From DATKDF01 sp963752045 (GTDB taxonomy: Bacteria > Acidobacteriota > Vicinamibacteria > Vicinamibacterales > SCN-69-37), in NCBI GenBank assembly GCA_963752045.1, contig CAVVWN010000008.1, forward strand, positions 1 through 64,000: a DNA stretch of 64,000 nt, in the 5' to 3' direction. The notes beneath the pieces are model-generated. The model saw only the letters and a list, made by a program, of their open reading frames with translations, had not been told where the DNA came from and ran no database searches. This document shows, in pieces, positions 61,087 to 64,000 of this stretch; position 1 is the first letter of the stretch, and each line of letters starts with the position of its first letter. Both the position numbers and the translations under genes were made by a program.

Positions 61087-62264
61087 TGCGGGTCGCGGTT
61101 CTCACCGACAACGATTTCGGCAAGGTCAACGGCGTCACGACGACGTGGCGTGCCGTCCTCGACCACATGCCGGAGGACGTCCACGCACGGGTCTACACGG
61201 CCGCGTCGGTTGCCGAGTCGTCGGACCGGTACCTGGCGCTGCGTTCGCCGGGCATCGGGCTGCCCTGGTACCGCGCGATGACCATCCACTGGCCCCGATT
61301 CCGCCGGCTGGCGCGAGCGATCAGGCAGGACCGGATCGACCTCATTCACGTCAACACACCCGGTCCGGTCGGCCTCGCGGGACGACTGCTGGCGCGCCGG
61401 CTTCACCTGCCTCTCGTCGGCAGCTACCACACGCAGTTCGGTCACTACGTGACGCATCTGAGCGGCTCGAGGCACCTCGGCAGGATGATGGACGGCTACC
61501 TCCGGTGGTTCTATGCCGACTGCGAGCGCCTCCTCGTGCCGTCGGATGCGACGCGCCGGTTTCTCGTGAGCCTCGGCTGCGACGCCGAGCGGACCGCCCT
61601 GTGGGTGCGCGGAGTCGATACGGTCCGCTTCGATCCCGCCCGGCGTTCCACGTCGCTGCGGGAGGCGTGGAACGTCTCTCCCGATCGTCCTGCGATTCTC
61701 TACGCGGGCCGGATCTCCCGCGAGAAGGGCCTGGCCCTGATGCGGCCGATCGAGGCCGTGTTACGGGCGCACGGCGTGCCGCATCGGTTCATCTTCGCCG
61801 GGGGCGGTCCGCTCCTCGGCGATCTCCGTCAGTGCTGGCAGGACCCTGTATTCCTCGGCGAGGTGACACACGAGCAGATGGCCATGGTGATGGCGTCAGC
61901 CGACGTGCTGCTCTTCCCGAGCGCGACGGACACGCTCGGCAACGTCGTCCTCGAGGCGCAGGCCTCCGGCCTGCCGGTCATCGTCTCGGACGAGGGCGGT
62001 CCGCGGGAGAACGTCGTCGACGGGTCCACCGGGTATGTGTGCCGCGCGGGGGACGGCCTCGAGTTCGCGGCGCGCCTGTCGACGCTCCTGCGCGACGCCA
62101 ATCGGAGACGGACGTTGGGGGACGCCGCCCGGGCGTACGCCGAGTCGCGCTCGTGGCATCAGGCGCTCTGCCCGCTCTTCCGGGCCTGGCGGGAGGTCGC
62201 GCGCCGCTCCGTGCGCGCGTCCAGCCCGACCATCGAGCTCACGGTGCGACCCGCCAGGCCTTGA
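61086..62264 (+). CDS. GT4-family glycosyltransferase, MgtA/Agt-like
   Basis: 392 residues of the GT-B fold. It opens RVAVLTDNDFGKVNGVTTTW, the start typical of bacterial lipid-glycosyltransferases and alpha-mannosyltransferases of the GtfA/MgtA group. Other blocks are GSYHTQFGHYV, ILYAGRISREKGLALMRPIE and LFPSATDTLGNVVLEAQASG with the E-x7-E motif. It transfers a sugar, quite possibly to diacylglycerol; similar enzymes make glycolipids that replace phospholipids under phosphate limitation. It is coupled to the PHP gene and lies next to the broken btaA. Confidence 0.82.
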   Translation: MRVAVLTDNDFGKVNGVTTTWRAVLDHMPEDVHARVYTAASVAESSDRYLALRSPGIGLPWYRAMTIHWPRFRRLARAIRQDRIDLIHVNTPGPVGLAGRLLARRLHLPLVGSYHTQFGHYVTHLSGSRHLGRMMDGYLRWFYADCERLLVPSDATRRFLVSLGCDAERTALWVRGVDTVRFDPARRSTSLREAWNVSPDRPAILYAGRISREKGLALMRPIEAVLRAHGVPHRFIFAGGGPLLGDLRQCWQDPVFLGEVTHEQMAMVMASADVLLFPSATDTLGNVVLEAQASGLPVIVSDEGGPRENVVDGSTGYVCRAGDGLEFAARLSTLLRDANRRRTLGDAARAYAESRSWHQALCPLFRAWREVARRSVRASSPTIELTVRPARP

Positions 62265-62376
62265 CCGCCGGCCCCGGGCTGGCTTCTTGAAATCGTTACG
62301 CCAGGTCCATCATCGCGTTGCACGGCACGGATAGTCTTCGGCCATCGCCGCGATCGCGTCGGCACCGGGGGCGTCC

Positions 62377-63366
62377 ATGAGACATCGAAAGAGCATCGTC
62401 GTAGCGGGTGTACTGCTGGGAGTTCTGGTATGGCGGGGCTCCGGTGAGCTGACGGCGCAGAAGCCGGGCAATCAGGGCACTGGCGCATTCTCCTTCGCGC
62501 TGATCGGCGACATGCCGTATGGGGCGTTGGGCCAGGCACAGTTCCCGGCGGTCATCTCGGACATCAACGCGGACCGGCAATTGTCGTTCGTGGTGCACGA
62601 CGGCGACTTCAAGAATGGCAGCACGCTCTGCGACGATGCCACCTTCGACCGGGTCCTCGGGCTGTTCAATCAGTTCAATGCGCCGTTCATATACGTGCCA
62701 GGTGACAACGAGTGGACCGACTGTCACCGCGCCAACAACGGTGCGTATGACCCGCTCGAACGGCTGGCGGCCCTCCGGCTGAAGTTCTTCCCGACCGACC
62801 AGACGCTCGGAAGGCGCACAGCAACGCTGGATCGGCAGAGCAACTACGCCGGATTCGACCTCTATCGTGAGAACGTCCGCTGGCAGAGCGGCTCGGTGGT
62901 ATTCGTCGGCCTTCACGTGGTCGGTAGCAACAACAACCTCGGGCGCAATGCCGAGAACGATGCGGAATACGCTGCTCGCAACGCCGCCAACCTGGCCTGG
63001 GTGGCGCAGTCGTTCGACATCGCGACCGCCATGCAGGCGAGGGCAGTCATGATCATCGTCCAGGCCAACCCGGACTTCGAGCTGCCCCGCGCCGAGCGGA
63101 CGGGATTCAACGACTTCATCGACCAACTGGAGGCCGAGACGCTGGGGTATGGCCGGCCGGTGGTGCTCGTGCACGGCGACTCGCACTACTTCCGGATCGA
63201 CAAGCCGCTCGTACGCACCGCCGCGGGCCAGCGGATCGAGCACTTCACGAGGGTCGAGACCTTCGGGCAGAACGACAATCACTGGCTGCATGTTGCGGTC
63301 GACCCGGGGAACCCGAACGTGTTCACATTCTCGCAGCGAATCGTCGCTGCCAATGTCGTTCGCTGA
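62377..63366 (+). CDS. Secreted metallophosphoesterase
   Basis: 329 residues with a signal peptide (IVVAGVLLGVLVWRGSGELT). The calcineurin-like fold shows FALIGDMPYG, VVHDGDFKNG, YVPGDNEWTDC and VLVHGDSHYFRI as metal-ligand blocks. The usual GNHD is PGDNEW, as in a branch of secreted phosphoesterases. Substrate unknown. It stands alone on the plus strand, convergent with the hydrolase fragment. Confidence 0.82.
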   Translation: MRHRKSIVVAGVLLGVLVWRGSGELTAQKPGNQGTGAFSFALIGDMPYGALGQAQFPAVISDINADRQLSFVVHDGDFKNGSTLCDDATFDRVLGLFNQFNAPFIYVPGDNEWTDCHRANNGAYDPLERLAALRLKFFPTDQTLGRRTATLDRQSNYAGFDLYRENVRWQSGSVVFVGLHVVGSNNNLGRNAENDAEYAARNAANLAWVAQSFDIATAMQARAVMIIVQANPDFELPRAERTGFNDFIDQLEAETLGYGRPVVLVHGDSHYFRIDKPLVRTAAGQRIEHFTRVETFGQNDNHWLHVAVDPGNPNVFTFSQRIVAANVVR

Positions 63367-63414
63367 CCGGCAGGAGCTTTCGCACAAACTCCGCCCAGGC
63401 CCCGCGGCACGCGA

Positions 63415-63945
63415 TCACGGCAGGTCGGTCGCCAGCAGCTCGGCAATGATGTCGGCGATCAGCTGGTGCCCCGCCTCCGTCGGGTGGATGTTGCACTTGC
63501 CGCCCGCGTCCAGCACCAGCAGCCCGGCCGCGCACGAGTTGCCGCCGTACGGTTCCGCGGCGGTTTCGAACCGCGCGAACACCGGCGCCATCTGTCCGCC
63601 GCAGGCCAGCACGGCCGGCGTGATGGCCTGGTAGACGAGCTGCTGGAGCTGGGCCCCCATGCCGTTGAAGTTCGTCGACGGGTACTCGACGACGACGAAT
63701 CGGGCCCTCGTAGCCGGTGCCGCGAATCCGCGCGAGGATGGTGTCGAAGTTCGCGGCCAGCCCCGCCAGGAACCCGGGGAGCCCGTCCATGATGCACTGG
63801 ACGTTCCGGCATCCGCCGACGAACTCCTGGAAGTCGTTTCCGCCGAGCTGGCGCGGGACCCCCTTCATGCGGGCCATCATCACGTGTACGGGCGGCGCGT
63901 CGACACAGGGCGTGCCGTGCGGGGCCCGGCCCATCCCCCGGTGAC
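63415..63945 (-). pseudogene. SGNH/GDSL hydrolase, N-terminally truncated and frameshifted
   Basis: The minus strand reads LGGNDFQEFVGGCRNV (block III GGND) and DTILARIRGTGYEGP, then after one extra base near 63700 FVVVEYPSTNFNGMGAQLQQ, ending NIHPTEAGHQLIADII (block V with catalytic His) and TDLP at 63415. The block I GDS nucleophile and about 80 residues before GGND are absent: only some 40 unrelated codons separate GGND from a hairpin at 63956. It is probably non-functional unless the upstream part is a misassembly. Confidence 0.6.
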
Positions 63946-63955
63946 ACAACGATGA

Positions 63956-63983
63956 CGGTCGGGGCCGATAATGGCCCCGACCG
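63956..63983. terminator. Perfect GC-rich stem-loop
   Basis: CGGTCGGGGCC-GATAAT-GGCCCCGACCG, an 11-bp perfect stem with a 6-base loop. No T-run follows on either strand, so it is only terminator-like. It sits just before the truncated SGNH fragment and could also be a repeat element at the break point. Confidence 0.45.
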
Positions 63984-64000
63984 TCCATGAGTTTGTCCGA

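Overview
The window looks like chromosome of a high-GC acidobacterium, most likely class Vicinamibacteria. This is inferred from the gene families present: an 'acidobacterial duplicated orphan permease', a VWFA-related secreted protein, TonB-receptor-like proteins with a carboxypeptidase-regulatory N-terminus, a serine/threonine kinase with a C-terminal beta-propeller, and several PQQ-like beta-propeller proteins. No rRNA or ribosomal gene is present to confirm it.

Layout. 1-3254: a membrane-protein pair on the minus strand and a membrane-anchored metallophosphoesterase. 3255-9901: a mosaic accessory island of gene fragments. It holds two decayed IS91-type (HUH) transposase fragments, three copies of a ~90-bp hairpin repeat sitting exactly at gene-to-gene junctions, DUF1254, dienelactone-hydrolase, M81-peptidase and AbiV-like fragments, an intact-looking DUF1254/DUF1214 protein and an amidohydrolase. 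The right edge is the 5' half of a tRNA-Arg gene. 10003-23425: multihaem cytochrome, orphan ABC permease, subclass B3 metallo-beta-lactamase, TonB-like receptor, VWFA protein, polyphosphate kinase 2 and pyruvate kinase. 23575-28490: three consecutive secreted beta-propeller proteins. 28899-33805: minus-strand genes including an MFS transporter and a tight radical-SAM / FAD-oxidoreductase / thioesterase operon. 34113-39910: a second TonB-like receptor, a decayed hydrolase, a small transporter and a fourth propeller gene, separated by striking short-unit tandem arrays. 39976-46191: a glycosyltransferase / ABC ATPase / FtsX-permease operon with a receiver-ATPase regulator upstream. 46406-52019: Na/phosphate symporter, PhoU-like protein, secreted protein and PhoD-like phosphatase. 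52170-64000: Ser/Thr kinase, VapC remnant, aldehyde dehydrogenase, glycosyltransferases, an epimerase-like protein, a broken betaine-lipid gene (btaA), a PHP protein and another phosphoesterase.

Two themes run through it. First, phosphate: symporter, PhoU, PhoD, two other metallophosphoesterases, PPK2 and BtaA, plus a lipid-type glycosyltransferase. Second, short repeats: 8-bp arrays (GGACCYTM), 9-bp arrays (GGGTGCGWC) and palindromes headed GGGGACGGGTCTG occur between genes and also inside reading frames.

Caution on sequence quality: seven genes are each broken by one frameshift, and every one is repaired by removing a single base. That one-sided pattern suggests uncorrected insertion errors at least as much as true pseudogenes, so these genes are annotated across the frameshift.
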